DNA of 64,000 nt from Camellia lanceoleosa (lineage: Eukaryota; Streptophyta; Magnoliopsida; Ericales; Theaceae). A program made the position numbers and the translations under genes. How positions within the stretch are numbered: the first letter of the stretch is position 1; each line of letters opens with the position of its first letter. Below the pieces are notes generated by a model that worked only from the letters and a program-made list of their open reading frames with translations, did no database searches and had not been told where the DNA came from. The stretch is from positions 165,132,261 to 165,196,260 of the forward strand of contig CM045758.1 of NCBI GenBank assembly GCA_025200525.1. The letters run 5' to 3'. Positions 46,382 through 59,131 of the stretch are shown piece after piece.

Positions 46382-49300
46382 TCATTCCAAACTGGTCTTG
46401 TAATTAACCATGTATATTGCAGCAAGAGTAACAAGAGCTCCAATGAGTTGCACAGGCGTGAAGGTCTCACCAAGATAGAGGAACCTGTTGTTAGAAATAA
46501 TAAAATCATAAAGATCCACAAAAGAGAGTGGGGATGAAAACATAAAAAGAAAATAATCTACAGACAATTTTTTTTAAACAAATTGTATCACAAAAATGAT
46601 GTGGTAATGACATTCTTGAAAATACAAGCAACTCATGGGCTTTTGTTTTTAAAATGAGAGGACTCTATGACTTTTCTGCCACATATTGAAAATACAAGCA
46701 ACTCATGTGGTAATGACAGTCTGCCACATATTTTTGGTTTGAAATTCTATATGATTTTTCAGTTTGCCGAGCAACATGAGCATATTGGGTCAAGTTAACT
46801 TCATCCGCAGTGTATGAAATATGCATTCACTGAGAAAACTGATAATAATATATAGGATTGAATACTGTGAAATCTCATCTCTTTGTAATCCTTCAATGAA
46901 TAAACTTACCCAAAAATTGAAGCGAACATTGGAGTTAAAAAGGTTAGGGAGCTGAGCTTTGTCAAGCTACCTGAAATGCAATTATCAAACTCATGTCAAT
47001 CTCAAAATTAAAGCTTGAACTTAGAATAAGGAGGTGTAATGTAACTTAATCTAATATGACACTTCAGTTACAAGAATTACAGGAAAAAAGAAGCTAGAAT
47101 CTAAAAAATAAAAATTCTAACTGTGAGGATCACATACAAAGACATGATACGACAATCACAACAATAGAAAACTCGAAACTAACCTCTTGTAGCATTGTAG
47201 AAGAACACACCATAGCTGATGGCACTTCCAAATATAGAAGTATAAAGCAGTGCCAAAAAGTCATTTGATGTAAGCTCCATTAAACTCCCATTGAGGGCAG
47301 GGTCGTGATTCAGAATGGAAATCACTACAAGGGGAAGTCCACCAATTACCATGTGCTGCAATAGAAATTGAAAATCTGCATCAACTCCTAACCTCCACTC
47401 ATTTTTTTCAGAGTTCTTACAACAACAATACGGCAATTAGTGATCCTACAATTGTCTGAACAATAAATTAGAAGCTCATAGAATAGAAGTGTTTTTTGTT
47501 TATCAAATCTGATGATCGCAATTCTCAATCACATGACAACCTACTATTTTATGGTATTCCTTTTCTAGGAGATGCATTGAACCTTGGGTGCAATGATAAC
47601 ACATTAGGAATTAAGAAAGATGGGTGACTATAAGTATATAAGAGAAATAGATATTTCATAAGAAATTTCAACTGGATAGTTTGTGAAAAATTAGAGGTGG
47701 CACCAGCTGAAGATAAGATGAGAAAGTCATCCATAATAGTTGGCCAATATACAAGAAACAATTTTTAGGTCAGAAAAGTGAAGTTAATTTAATCAAGTTC
47801 AAAGTGGTGGGGGGTGTATGAATAAAGAGAAAAAAATGGAACTACAATTTGTGAAGCCAACCCATTGCAGTTTTTTTTTTTTTTGAACAAAGTAAAACCC
47901 CAACCCCATGTAGTTGGCATACGGATTCTTTAAAATGGGATAAGCATATACAAACGGAAAATATAAATAACTCACCCATCCTGTGGCCATAATGGGGTCA
48001 GAATACTTGGTAACCCAGCGAACCATAACCGTACCAACTGCCATGCTTTGAGCTGCCAGGAGCATCCACCATTCTCCACTGCCCCATAATGAAAAGTTGC
48101 TACCATCAAAAGAAATTGCTGGTACCTATGGGATGATATTCACCATGACAAAAAAGAAGCTTAAAACAATTAAGCATCAACAATGTGTATATGTCATCGT
48201 CAACAGCAGCAATAAGACAGACATTACATTACTGAACTTCAAAAGTGATATGAAGGGTGGATTGGGTTTTGGTACCTTCCTATGTGTTACCTTGTGAGAG
48301 GGAGAGGAGGAGGTGATTATTCGATAGCATGGTTTAGGGTTTGGGGACCATATCTATAAATTCCACTTGATTGAAAGCATAGCAGAATATAGAGTAGAGA
48401 AAGAGAAATGCTGATCAACTTTAAGATTAGGACTTGCTTCAAACTCTTGTTTGGGGCATGTAGACAATACTGCTTACATTAAAAACTTCAATTTCTGAAC
48501 ATTCCTTCTCAACAGATTAAAACCCTAATTGAAGTGTAATGTGGAGAAATCACATATGTTTGTACCTTCATATAAACATATGCACTTATAGTCCCATATA
48601 AAGTTTCATGACCATATATATGAATAAAAGCATAACAGTCAAGAACTTTTACAAGTAAATTTTCCAAGGTAGGTACACATTTATAGAAAAATAAAATAGG
48701 AAGATCCTTGATGCACAAATCTGCGTGCATATATGTGTAAATCAAATCTTGCTAAAACTATATTATCATAAAATGTATGGAAACTTGAAAAACATTTTCA
48801 GACCAAATTATCATCACTGAAGTATTAAATGACAAATCTATCCTATACATATTAACTCCAATGGCAGCATTTGAACGGTAATGGCTGACCAGTTCTTTTT
48901 CCAGCACCCAACATCATATTTATGAAGATTTCCAATTTGTATTATGGGTTCTTGATTTTGGGTTTCAAGCTATGGAAGTTTGCCCAGCTGCAATAGAGGA
49001 GCTATGGAATTTTCTGGATAAAACCTAATCCAAGTGACAAAAAAAGGTCCTAGAGGGGGGAGGTTGCATAGGACAATTCTATTTTTAATTTATTTTACTT
49101 CAATCTTTAGGTATGATTGACATCAAATGTTGGATCTTTAGGCATGCTTGACTAACAACAAAAATATGTATTAATAACCCCATCCATAAATCAATAAGGA
49201 TAATTAAAGTGATGAAGCTTCTACAATTGAGGAATTAAATATTGACATCATCAATAACCTTTTGCAATATGTAAATATGTGTTAGTTGAATCCAGATCAT

Positions 49301-51832
49301 GCAACATTCAGATTAAAAGGAAATAAAGGGAAAACACTAGGGTTTTCTCATAAAAGTACCTCAAGAAGTAGAAGACCAATGACACCAAGCACAAGGCCTG
49401 CAGCTCCAACAAATCCGATGGATTCGCCAAATAACAGGGCAGCAAGTACAGCCACTGTCAATGGCTGTGAATCAATTATCACCTGAAATTGTTCATTCAA
49501 CTGTTAGTCATTTTTTCAGTTTATTACCCATTACCATATCAATTGAACAGAGTAATATCACTTGAGAGAAGTGAGCACTATTATGTCAAATAATTCAGCA
49601 ACATAGCTATAGAAATCATAACCAACTTATCTGATTATTTTGTTTGCAGAAAGGGAAATTATCCTAACTAGAACATCCTATCCCCATCCCAAAACAAAAA
49701 ACATGTAGTAAATGGGTTGTAAATGCGGAGTTTAGGAAAGACTAGTTGTGATATAATATGTGTAAAACATGTAAATTATTTAGTAAGATTCTTTTTTGCT
49801 CCCCAAAGAGTTGTTTTTGGTATTAAACCTTCCTCAATTTTTGATAAAATGATTGTAAATGAAACATTCAGGGAAGCTTAATTGCAATATATAATGAATA
49901 ACTCATGAAAAGCAACCTTTTTGGGATTGCTTTTGTGATGGGCCCTTCTTTTAACTTTCGAAGCAAATAATCACTAGTTGCCATCATGAGGTTGCTTTAT
50001 AGCGTAATATGCATTAAACATGCTTCTTTTTTTCTAAGGTTTGAAGTGGGAATGCTCTGCAGCATTTCTCAACCTTTTTTCATGTTTTCATTTCAAAGCC
50101 TACTTATAATTTTCAAAAGAATTAAAAACAAAAACACACACCGAACATATTTTGTTTTGTGCTTTTGAGAAATTATGAACACAAAAACATGAACCAAAGC
50201 AGTCCTAAATTAACAGAACTTAACAAAACATTTTAAATTTCCTGAAATTAACAACACTTGCTTGTTGATAAAACAAAAGGTTGACCAAACAAGTATAGTA
50301 TAGAAAAGATCTTCCCACTCCAACTGACTCCCAAAGATAGCTTAATTGTTTGTCACTTGCATTTATACCAAAAACTATAACAAGGGAGAATAGCAGCACA
50401 TACACTGCCCAGACCCGCTGATGTCCGCTCTAATCCTTCAGCAAGAAAACCCTGTTCAATCAGTAAAATCTCAGTGAAAATAGATTACTTCGCCAGCTGA
50501 AAGCATCTATTCAAGCATAGACCATAGTCTATAGAATGTACTTTATAAAATAGGCTGTATATCTAGGGAGAGGTTACAATGTGCACTTGCACATTGTAGG
50601 AAAAGTTATACTTTTTGTGAGAGAAGTTAGATATTTTGTGAGATGAAAGTTACGATTTTTGTGATGAAAGCTATGAATTTTGAAGTTATGATGTGCACCT
50701 AAAAGTCATTATAACTAAGGTTATATTCTTTTTGTGAGAGAAGTTATACATTTTGTGAGAAAAAAAAGTTATATTTTTTTTGATAAAAGTTATACATGTT
50801 GTGAGAGAAATTATGCTTTCTGGATAAGGTGCATATGATGTGTACTTGCACATCATAGCATTCTCCATATATCGATTCTATTATATAAAGTATAAACTCT
50901 CAGCTTTGTCATGCGGCTTTTTATATTCTCAAAATACTCCTAAAATTGGTAACTACATCTTGTAACTAAAGAGTTTTCTAATTCAATCCGGATTCATTAA
51001 ATGCTCATTCCTTATTCCGTTTAAAAGTTTAGATGTAGAATTGCAAACACATCGCGACTAGGGTTGATAAACAAACTATACAGTCTGAGCTTGACTTGTG
51101 TTTAGCTCATTTGAGCTTAAACAAGTCAATTTTAACATAGTCAATTGCCTGTCCGGTGTCGTTCAGTTTAATAAGCTCAAAAGATTAACAAATCAAACTT
51201 GAACAGTTTGGTTCGTTTATCACCCCTAATCACGACTGCATCCACCGCTAGTATCTAAAATGTAATTATATGTAGGAGAAAGGAAATGGGACCTGAAAAC
51301 AAGTGGCATCAACAAGTGCAAAGAGAGAGATGGAGAGCCAAGCAGTGAGTCCAGAGGGGAGAGGACGACCACGAGAGGAAGCGAAAGCAACCAATAAGAG
51401 GCCGGCGGGGATAAGGCGAAAAGAAGAGACAAAGAAGGGACCAGTCTTAGGCAACACTTCCTTCATGGCCACCATAGCCGTACCCCAAAAGAAGAAAGGC
51501 GACACCAGCACTGCCCATTCCCACAATTGCCCAACCAACACCGCGGCGGAGGGAGGAGGAGGAGGAGGAGGAGACGCCGATGGCGGCGGAGATTCGAGTT
51601 GGGTGTCGGAGTCCGTGGCTCGTTCAGTGACACAATTGAGCTTGAACTTGACATGGTTGAGTTTACTAGATAAAGCTCTGTTTCGATGAAAGCAAAGGAG
51701 GGTAATTGGACTAGGGTTTCTTCGGGAAGAGAAATGGGGAGAGGTGGTAGAATTGGGGTGGAAGCAATAGCAGCTAGGGGAGGAGAGAGTAGAAGTAGTA
51801 GAAGAAGAAGAAAAAAGTGCGGCTGAGGCCAT
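46382..51832 (-). CDS. WAT1-related / EamA-family transporter, chloroplastic (At3g02690-like)
   Basis: Seven exons on the minus strand: 51832-51293, 50451-50404, 49482-49360, 48125-47976, 47355-47184, 46970-46910 and 46484-46382. Donors and acceptors are GT/AG and phases agree, giving 398 residues. The first about 70 residues are Ser-rich and basic with few acids, as in a plastid transit peptide, then a Pro-rich linker. Membrane segments follow in the two-repeat EamA pattern: WAVLVSPFFFWGTAMVAMKE, FVSSFRLIPAGLLLVAFA, VAVLAALLFGESIGFVGAAG, GSGEWWMLLAAQSMAVGTVM, FGSAISYGVFFY, LTFLTPMFASIFGFLYLGE and LVTLAAIYMVNY. Probably a plastid-envelope metabolite exporter; substrate unknown. The gene looks intact. 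Confidence 0.92.
50570..50872. repeat. Inverted-end repeat element in intron 1 of the transporter
   Basis: The ends are near-palindromes: ACAATGTGCACTTGCACATTGT at the left (about 50576-50597) and ATGATGTGTACTTGCACATCAT at the right (about 50834-50855). Between them are repeats of TTTTGTGAGAGAAGTTATA. It resembles a small non-autonomous element in the intron; splice sites are unaffected. Confidence 0.6.
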
Positions 51833-54605
51833 TTCTCCTCTTCTCTTTTCTGCTCTTGCTTGCTTTAAAAATAATAATTAAATACAGAATATAAGCAAGG
51901 GAGTGTGGACCACAAATTTATTTATTTATTTTAAGGCATTGTTTGGCATCTTATATAAGAGTATTTTTTTTTTTTTTTTTGAAAAATGGTTCGGACCCCA
52001 TTGGGTGAAATCTGTAATCTGATCCAATCCAGTCTAATCTAATATGTTTGGATTAGTTTTTTGAATCCGTGGTTCGGTTCCAGATTGAAAAATTAAAAAT
52101 CTGTAATTCGCGGATTGGTTCCAGATTGAATCTCACAGTTCCGGATTGGAACCGATCCGAACCGTATACAAATAGTCTATATTTTTATTATACACCCTTT
52201 TGCATAGTATTTTCTCTTATTTCATATAAAGCTTAAATCCAAACCTAAACTCGCATAGTATCTTCTTTGATTACTTTTGTTTGCTAGTTTTTAGTGTTAA
52301 TTTCTAATGGTCTAAATACTTATAGTGGAGTCAGTTTTCTTATGGTTGTTTAAATTCTAGAACAATATGTCACTATTATGAAAAGACATATTGCTATTGT
52401 AAAACTAATATGGTGCTATATTTATATTTTTATGAAATTAAAGTGTCATATATATTTTTTTGTTATTTAATTATGTAAATCCATGATCCTAAACCGATCC
52501 AATCCGTGTTTAAATGGATTGGTTCGGATTCATTCTATGATTTAAACAAATTGGATTGGTTCTAATTTTTCAAGAACCGTAGATAACGGATTGGTCTTGG
52601 TTTTATCCCAATCCGGTCCAATCCAGACCATGCTCACCCCTACCATCAGGGGTGAACCCTAGGCCCCAGTGGGCTCTGATTGGTCAATTTTTCTCTTTGT
52701 TTGTTTGTTTGTTTGTTTGTTTTTTTTTTTTTTTTTTTTTGATCTGATGACCAACCCCACGTGTATGTAGAGGTGATGGGGGTGGTTGGAGACTAGGGTC
52801 TCAATCAAAAACCTTTTTTCTTTTGTTACATATTTCTTACTAAAAATTTAAAATAGGAAAAATTATTTATAAATCCTATTATGGAAATTTGTTTAGCGTA
52901 AAATCATGTGAAACTTCTTATAAAGTCTAAAATCCTATTTAGATAACAATGTATTCCATCAAATCCTATATTGTGTAAATCAATTGTACCAGTGGATTAT
53001 TATATCCCTATTTTGTTCTATTATTGTCCGTTTATTCTCTCTCTTATATATCACGTTTAGTTTGAGATGTTATATAGGGATGGTTATTTTCCTCCTACCC
53101 AAGATGAACCCGATTAAGAAATGGGGTAGGGATGAATTTTGTTTCCGCCACATTCCAACCAAACACCTTGATTATATTTATTAAATATATTTATATGCAC
53201 ATAATATATATAATTTATTTATCTTTCATTATAATAAAGTTAAAATACTAAAATATTATACTTAATATTAATTTTTATTCTTTTATTTTCTATCTTATAT
53301 AATATAATTTTCATTAAGTATAAATTATTATTCATAATATACTATATTATAAATCATTTTTATTAATATTTTCATTTTTTAACTTAAAAAAATTAACCCA
53401 CCTCCCCATTTCGCACCCACCCTACTTCCATCACCCCTAATTTATCCCACCCTTGATATGATACGGGGCAGGGACGGATTTCTATAAACCCGTCCCAAAC
53501 TCTACCTGTTAGTATACCTACATATTACATTTAGGGGGTTACAGTTATTAATTGAAAATTTAAAATGCGAGCAACGATGGAGTATGAGAATGTCACATTG
53601 GGTTTGGAATATTACATGTTACATTTTGAAGGTTACATTATTCATAATTCAACGGTGGAATATTGGAATGTCATGTTAGGTTTGGGATGAGAAACATATA
53701 AAAATGTTACGGTGGGTTTGAGATGTTATATGTTACATTTACGTTGAGTTTTGGATGAGAAACATATGAGAATGTCACGTTGAGTTGAAAATGTCACATT
53801 AGTTTTGAGATGCTATATGTTACATTTATGTTTTGAATTTCAAATTTTCAACTATATAGATATGATCATAATCTATGATAACATTAGATTTCTCATATAT
53901 AGTATTTGTTATTAATCAAGTTATTTTGAATTTTAGAAATATATGGAAATGTCACGTTGAGTATGGTAACGTCACATTGGATTTGAGATGTTAGATGTTA
54001 CATTTACGTTTTAAATTTCAAATTTCTAACTTTATAAATATTATTAGAATTTATGATAACATTGAATTTCTCATATATGGTATTGCCATTAATTAGATTA
54101 TTTTGAATTTCAAATTTCTAATCATATAAATATGATCACAATTTTTGATAACATTGAATTTTTCATATATGGTATTATCATTAATCAGGTTATTAATTAA
54201 CTAAGATTAGGGGTAGATGTGTCCACGAGAAAACTACAGGACTTATTGGGTTATAAGTTTTGTCATAGGATCCTATCTTATATAAGCCTTCCAAATAAGA
54301 CTTATAAATAATTTACCTAAAAATACACTTACTTAAATCATTCCAAACACCTTCTAAATAAAAAAGATTTATTTTTAGTATTATTTTATTTTTATTTTTA
54401 CATGAGTGAGGGGATTCCTGGCAACATACAAGACCAAAAACAAAAATACTAAACAAGTAAGAAGGGTAGGATCAATTTAAATTTTAATATTTTGATTTAT
54501 TTTTAATTTAAATTATTTATATATTTTTGTTAGGTAAAATTGACAAAAACAAATAAGATTTTCAATACATTTCTTTATAATGGATTTAATGATTAAAATA
54601 TTAAA
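51833..54605. other. Repeat-rich intergenic DNA upstream of the transporter
   Basis: 51833-51900 is the CT-rich leader/promoter. From 51990 to 52640 there is a repeat built of AATCCGGTCCAATCC-type words in both orientations, ending CATGCTCACCCCTA, a common plant repeat. 52690-52740 has (TTTG)n and poly-T. 53070-53510 is AT-rich with inverted GGGACGG/CCACCC words. 53520-54190 holds degenerate tandem units with TGATAACATTGAATTTCTCATA (near 53870, 54053 and 54147). No gene. Confidence 0.5.
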
Positions 54606-54782
54606 TATTTCCAAAAAGATTTAGGTAACAATCTTCTCTTAACATAACTCTAGAGGTAAAGACATCTTTATACCATCGAAAATCACTTAAGGTTGGACAA
54701 GTGAGATTATTAAGTTGATCATGCATGCGAGAATAGATATTAGTAGGTGTTCCTATAAAATGGCGAACTATGGTGTAGATTA
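54606..54782 (-). pseudogene. Caulimovirid coat-protein fragment (displaced)
   Basis: Reads IYTIVRHFIGTPTN, DQLNNLTCPTLSDFRWYK and DVFTSRVMLRED, and matches the plus-strand coat region at 63712-63890. Sequence homology begins abruptly at 54782 and ends at about 54608. It lies directly downstream of the intergenic promoter, where leader and movement protein should be, so it was moved by rearrangement. Confidence 0.8.
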
Positions 54783-54799
54783 GCAGTAAATACAAATAC

Positions 54800-55310
54800 T
54801 TAATATTTAAAACATTAAAACTTACAATTGTTTACTGGAATGAAGCAAGTAGTTCTTCAAAATACATTGCTTAAAAACAATTAAAATTACAGAGATAAAT
54901 ATTCTTGAGGAAGAAATGCTCTCAATTTTTTTTAGCTCCACCTTATTCTTGACTAAAGAGGCTCTTTTATAATCAAAAGCGACTACTGTTAGTCTTGTGA
55001 GTGAATGATCTTGGCTTGAAAGGAGTATCAGGAGCACATGAGAGCTATCTGCTGCTTTCGGTGAGTGACTAAAGTTGATGGCTGCCTTTTACTGTGTTGA
55101 ATTTGTCAGTTGGATAAATCATGATGAATGAGGAATAGTAATGTTAACTTTTTGATGAATAGTGAACAGTAAAGTTGACTTTTTCACTATTCATTGCTTG
55201 GAGGCATGTGACTGAGGGAATTAATATAGATATATATATATTAGCAGTTTTTCTCAAAAGACGAGTATTGATTGAAGTTGATAATTATAGGTATATAGAA
55301 TCTAATGGCT
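54800..55310 (-). promoter_or_regulatory. Pararetrovirus intergenic promoter-like region
   Basis: Follows the last viral ORF on the minus strand. It has a TATAAAAG box at 54971-54964 (minus), preceded by repeated AGTCAAC/GAATAGTGAA words (about 55140-55195) and an AT dinucleotide run. Caulimovirids carry a single strong pregenomic-RNA promoter here. Confidence 0.55.
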
Positions 55311-55313
55311 GAA

Positions 55314-56911
55314 TTACGCATATGGGTACTGAGCATCTTGAAACTGGGACCTATAAGGATCCTGATCAGTTGAACCTTCAGAAGAGTTTGAACTGTCTGA
55401 ACTGTTTTCTAAATCACTATTATTCGAATCTGACTTGGCTTGGGCCATAAGGAGACGAGCCATTTGAAAAAGCTCATCTTTAGATGACTTGGATTTAGGC
55501 TTAACCTTAGACTTGGATTTTTCTTTTGATTTGGGGTGATCAGTGATGGACTTTGCTGACTTGGACTTAAGCTTTGACTTGGATGACTTGGGCTTTGAAG
55601 AACTGTATGTTGGGCTTCCAAGATTGACTGGAGGAAGTTGGCTTCCTTGTGTTAATGGAGCAGCTGGGATCTGCTGAGCTTTAACCATAGCAGGAGTTGG
55701 AGCATATATGTTGATTGGGAATTTAGTTTGAACAATTTCAATGATGTGTGGATTTTTGAAATTATCCCACCATTTAACCATGTGTTGACGGTAAATAACA
55801 TCATCAGAAATACCATATTGTCATTTGAATATCCAAGGAATTTTGTATTTGGATATAAAAATAAGCAATTGAGGGAATTTCCTTTGCTGAGTAGTGAATG
55901 AAAAAACAGTGGAGAAATAATTGACTTGTTCCATAATTACAGATGGGAAGATTTCTGAAATGGCGCCATACTGAATCCACCATCGCAGAAACTAGGTAGG
56001 TAACTCGGATTTGAACTTTTGATCAAATTGAAGAAACCAAGAGTAATTGTTTGACTCATTTTGATATAAGAGGACTTTGAACCAAGTATCAATGTAATCA
56101 TAGTAAATGTATTGAATTGAATTGAATGACCAGGCAAATCTCGCAGTTGGTAAGGAGAACCCCAATCGACTAGAGAAACAAAGTTGTGAATATAGAGTAA
56201 ATGGTACACAATTTTACTTGTGTAAGTGCGATCATAAATGGGTTTAATCACAATTGACTGATGGTTGAACATGATGTCTTTATAGAAAGTAATTGTTTTT
56301 TCTGGATGGAGAGGAATAAAATGTCATCCAGGAGGGAAATAAGATTTAACCAGATCATGAACAGTATGACTCTTTGGATGACTAGGTTCTTTGAAAAAGA
56401 TATTAGTAGTGGTGGATTTAACATAATCAGATTGGGCTAATTTAATAGGATTAGGAGGGTATGGAGTAACTGCTTGACTAGATGAAGCAAAAGGATCAGT
56501 AGCCAAAGCAGATGTATAACTAGGTTGAAGAATGTTACCAAGAATTTGGTAACGGTTAACCAATTCAGCAAGATGGTATTTGGTGACTAGCTCCAAAGGA
56601 GGAGGAGCAAAAGGTTGACTAGAAGGCACAAGAGCCTTGTTGGATGGTCACAAAGGTCTTTGATGAGACATCTGTAAAATAGGTGATTGTAAATCAACAT
56701 CCACTGAGGATATCTAATTGGTCAGTATGAGAATGCAAACAGTTAAGATCATGTGCAAGTTGTTGTCTTTGAGCTTTAATACGATGGCATTGAATGTATT
56801 GAGCACGTTTAATGGGTAAATGGGTTGATTTGAGAAAGACAAGGCGAGAAGCATAAGGTTTTATAGTGTTTAATCAGGTGTTTATGGGAAGGAATAGAGG
56901 GAATTGGCATG
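55314..56911 (-). pseudogene. Caulimovirid downstream ORF (function unknown)
   Basis: After RNase H, pieces in changing frames: RAQYIQCHRIKAQRQQLAHD (about 56820-56760), LVTKYHLAELVNRYQILGN (56590-56530), FYKDIMFNHQS, LLYIHNFVSLVDWGSPYQLR and FCDGGFS (56290-55960), KWWDNFKNPHIIEIV (55780-55730), and a Lys/Ser-rich tail ending near QFQDAQYPYA. It resembles the second ORF found after the polyprotein in florendovirus-like elements. I do not know its role. Confidence 0.6.
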
Positions 56912-56929
56912 ATGTAACTCACTATCCAC

Positions 56930-57618
56930 CCTGTAAAAATTCTCTGGTAAGAAAATTAGGAATAGAATTTTGACAATCAAGTATATATTCAATGTCAAAA
57001 TAAAAAATACTTAAAATAGATTGCCAACGAGTAAAAATTTGCTTACTAGCAAGATTTTGAACATCTTTTTCTAAAACATATTTAGCAGATTTGCAATCAA
57101 CACGAAGTAAAAATTTTTGATTTAAAATATCATCTTGAAATTTACTAATACATAAAACAGTAGATAAAATTTCTTATTTAATAGTACTATAATTCTTTTG
57201 TGCTTTCTAGACACTAGAATGAAATCGAACAATTTGTTCAGATAACTAAGGAGTGATTTTTTGGAGAAGGATGCCACCATAACCAATATCAAAGGCATCG
57301 GTTTGAATAATTTTAAAGGAATTTTCAGTAGGAATACCAAGACAAGGAAGAGACTTGACATATTGTTTGACTTGTTTAACAATAGCAGTATGAGTAGGAG
57401 ACAAAGGGGGAGGATCGTCTTTTAACCGATCAAATAATGGTTGACAAGTTTTCCTAAGGTCTTTATAAAATTCAGCAATATAATTAAGGGATTCTAAAAA
57501 CGCGTAATCGGTTTTTTCGAGAATTTCATCAGGAAATTTAGAAGCAAATTCAATAGAGTGACTAATAGAAAGAATTGTATTCTGGTAAATATCATATCCT
57601 AAAAATCTGACTTTAGTA
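56930..57618 (-). pseudogene. Caulimovirid reverse transcriptase end and RNase H
   Basis: On the minus strand KVRFLGYDIYQNT (about 57610-57575) and LRKTCQPLFDRLKDD (57455-57412) are the RT connection. IIQTDAFDIGYGGILLQK (57312-57260) is the start of RNase H with its first catalytic Asp. FLLRVDCKSAKYVLEKD (57110-57065) and FTRWQSILSIFYFDIEYI follow. Several stops (for example near 57250 and 57180) break it. The rest of RT is absent, cut at the head-to-head junction. Confidence 0.85.
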
Positions 57619-57621
57619 TTC

Positions 57622-57635
57622 TAGTATCAAAGCCA
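57622..57635 (+). other. Degenerate tRNA-Met primer site of the caulimovirid
   Basis: TAGTATCAAAGCCA differs by two G-to-A changes from the initiator tRNA-Met complement TGGTATCAGAGCCA. It lies within two or three bases of the junction with the minus-strand block, i.e. at nucleotide 1 of the conventional viral map. Confidence 0.75.
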
Positions 57636-57924
57636 AGATATGTTGTATTCTGTTACTCACTGACTCATTATTTCTGTGTCTACTCATTCTCCTGTGTTGA
57701 AATTGTTTACAGTTTACCGTCTTAATCTGTCCAATTTATATCCGTGTCTTTCCACGTTGCTATTAGCCACCCATCCTTCGTCCCAAGTCCTAGGTAAGAC
57801 CTTTGGTTAGGCAGTATTGGATTTTAAGGGTTCTTCGAACTGGGTATGTATGAAAACATCGTATGTGAAAACATGATAAAATTAGACAATATATTGATCT
57901 CACTGTAAACTATTTCAAGATAAA

Positions 57925-59131
57925 ATGAGTCGATTATTTAGAAGTAATTCTTCGGTTAGTTCTAGGTCAACAACTTTGCCTTCTATACCTAATCAAGGTT
58001 TAGTAATCAATGAAGAAGATGTAGAAATACAAAATAATAAAATTGATTTAAGTTGGAATATACCACGTTTACTAATCAAAGAAATTTATAAAACTACTTT
58101 TATACAAAATACATTTAATGTTAATCTTCATGTTAAAACTTTAGAACAAATCTATCTTTTAGAAAAACCTAGAGAAACATGTCAATTATTTGATACTAAT
58201 ACTATTAAACGTCATTTAAAACCTGGTCACAATTTTATTCATTTAGGATTAATTCAGGTTGGAATCAAACCATTAACACAATAAGGTAAAAATAATTCTG
58301 TTTTACTATGCTTAAGAGATGCTCGTTTTCTTCATTATAATGATAGCTTAATGGGTATGATGGAAACTGGTCTTCACAAAGGACCCGTCCATTTTAATTG
58401 TTTTCATGATTTCACTCTTAGTCTTAAAGACCCCCATATATTAGATGCTTTAACTCTAAATATTCAATTACATGGCTCATTCACAAATATGAAAGAAAAG
58501 GTTCATAATATTGCTTTAATTTATCGTGTTCATTACAAATGTATTAAAACCAATTTGAATGTTCAAGCCTTACATAAAAGTCCTAAAAACAAAACCTTAC
58601 TAATCCAAAGTAGCAATAATGTTACTAATATAAATATTCCTCAAATGATTGAATGGAAAAATATTACTCTCCCCGACCAATGGATTACAGTTAATGAAAA
58701 TTACAAACATAATCAACAACAATTTACTTGTCAAGATATTCAACAATTTATTGACGAATCTGTTAGGATTAAATTTAATCGATCTCAATCTTCTCGTCAT
58801 AGTATTTCTAGTATACCTACTGATGTTGAAACTGAAGATGAAATATTTAATACATTATTCAGAAAAAATAGTCAAATTCATCTTGGTCAAAATTCCCATA
58901 GTAAAATGAAAGGAATTGATAATTCAACAACTTTCCAAATTAGTAAACCTGTTTATTCTACTCACACACATCTACATGAAGACGATACTGAGTCTCAAGA
59001 CTCTCCAACTCAAACTGATTTCGAAGTTATACCTCTAATAAATCCTCAATTAATGACTATTAGTAAACTCTTTACTTCTGATCTTGATAAATTACATATT
59101 GAATTTAAATCTAAAGATAATAGGACTAAAC
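57925..59131 (+). pseudogene. Caulimovirid movement protein (30K superfamily)
   Basis: Starts MSRLFRSNSSVSSRS. The core includes LSWNIPRLLIKEIYK, RHLKPGHNFIHLGLIQVGI, LKDPHILDALTLNIQLHG and IALIYRVHYKC, the 30K pattern of plant pararetrovirus movement proteins, which form plasmodesmal tubules. One in-frame TAA (58282-58284) splits it; both halves are otherwise open in the same frame. The 3' end is cut by the solo LTR, whose first bases supply a stop (CTG-TAA). In this virus type it would be the N-terminal part of a polyprotein. Confidence 0.85.

Larger units (their letters stand above)
54606..57618 (-). other. Endogenous caulimovirid, minus-strand block
   Basis: Read on the minus strand from 57618: reverse transcriptase end and RNase H (57618-56930), a downstream ORF (56911-55314), a promoter-like intergenic region (55310-54800), then a misplaced coat-protein fragment (54782-54606). 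The content and order up to the intergenic region fit a florendovirus/petuvirus-type plant pararetrovirus. It is joined head-to-head with the plus-strand block at about 57620. All frames are broken. Confidence 0.8.
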
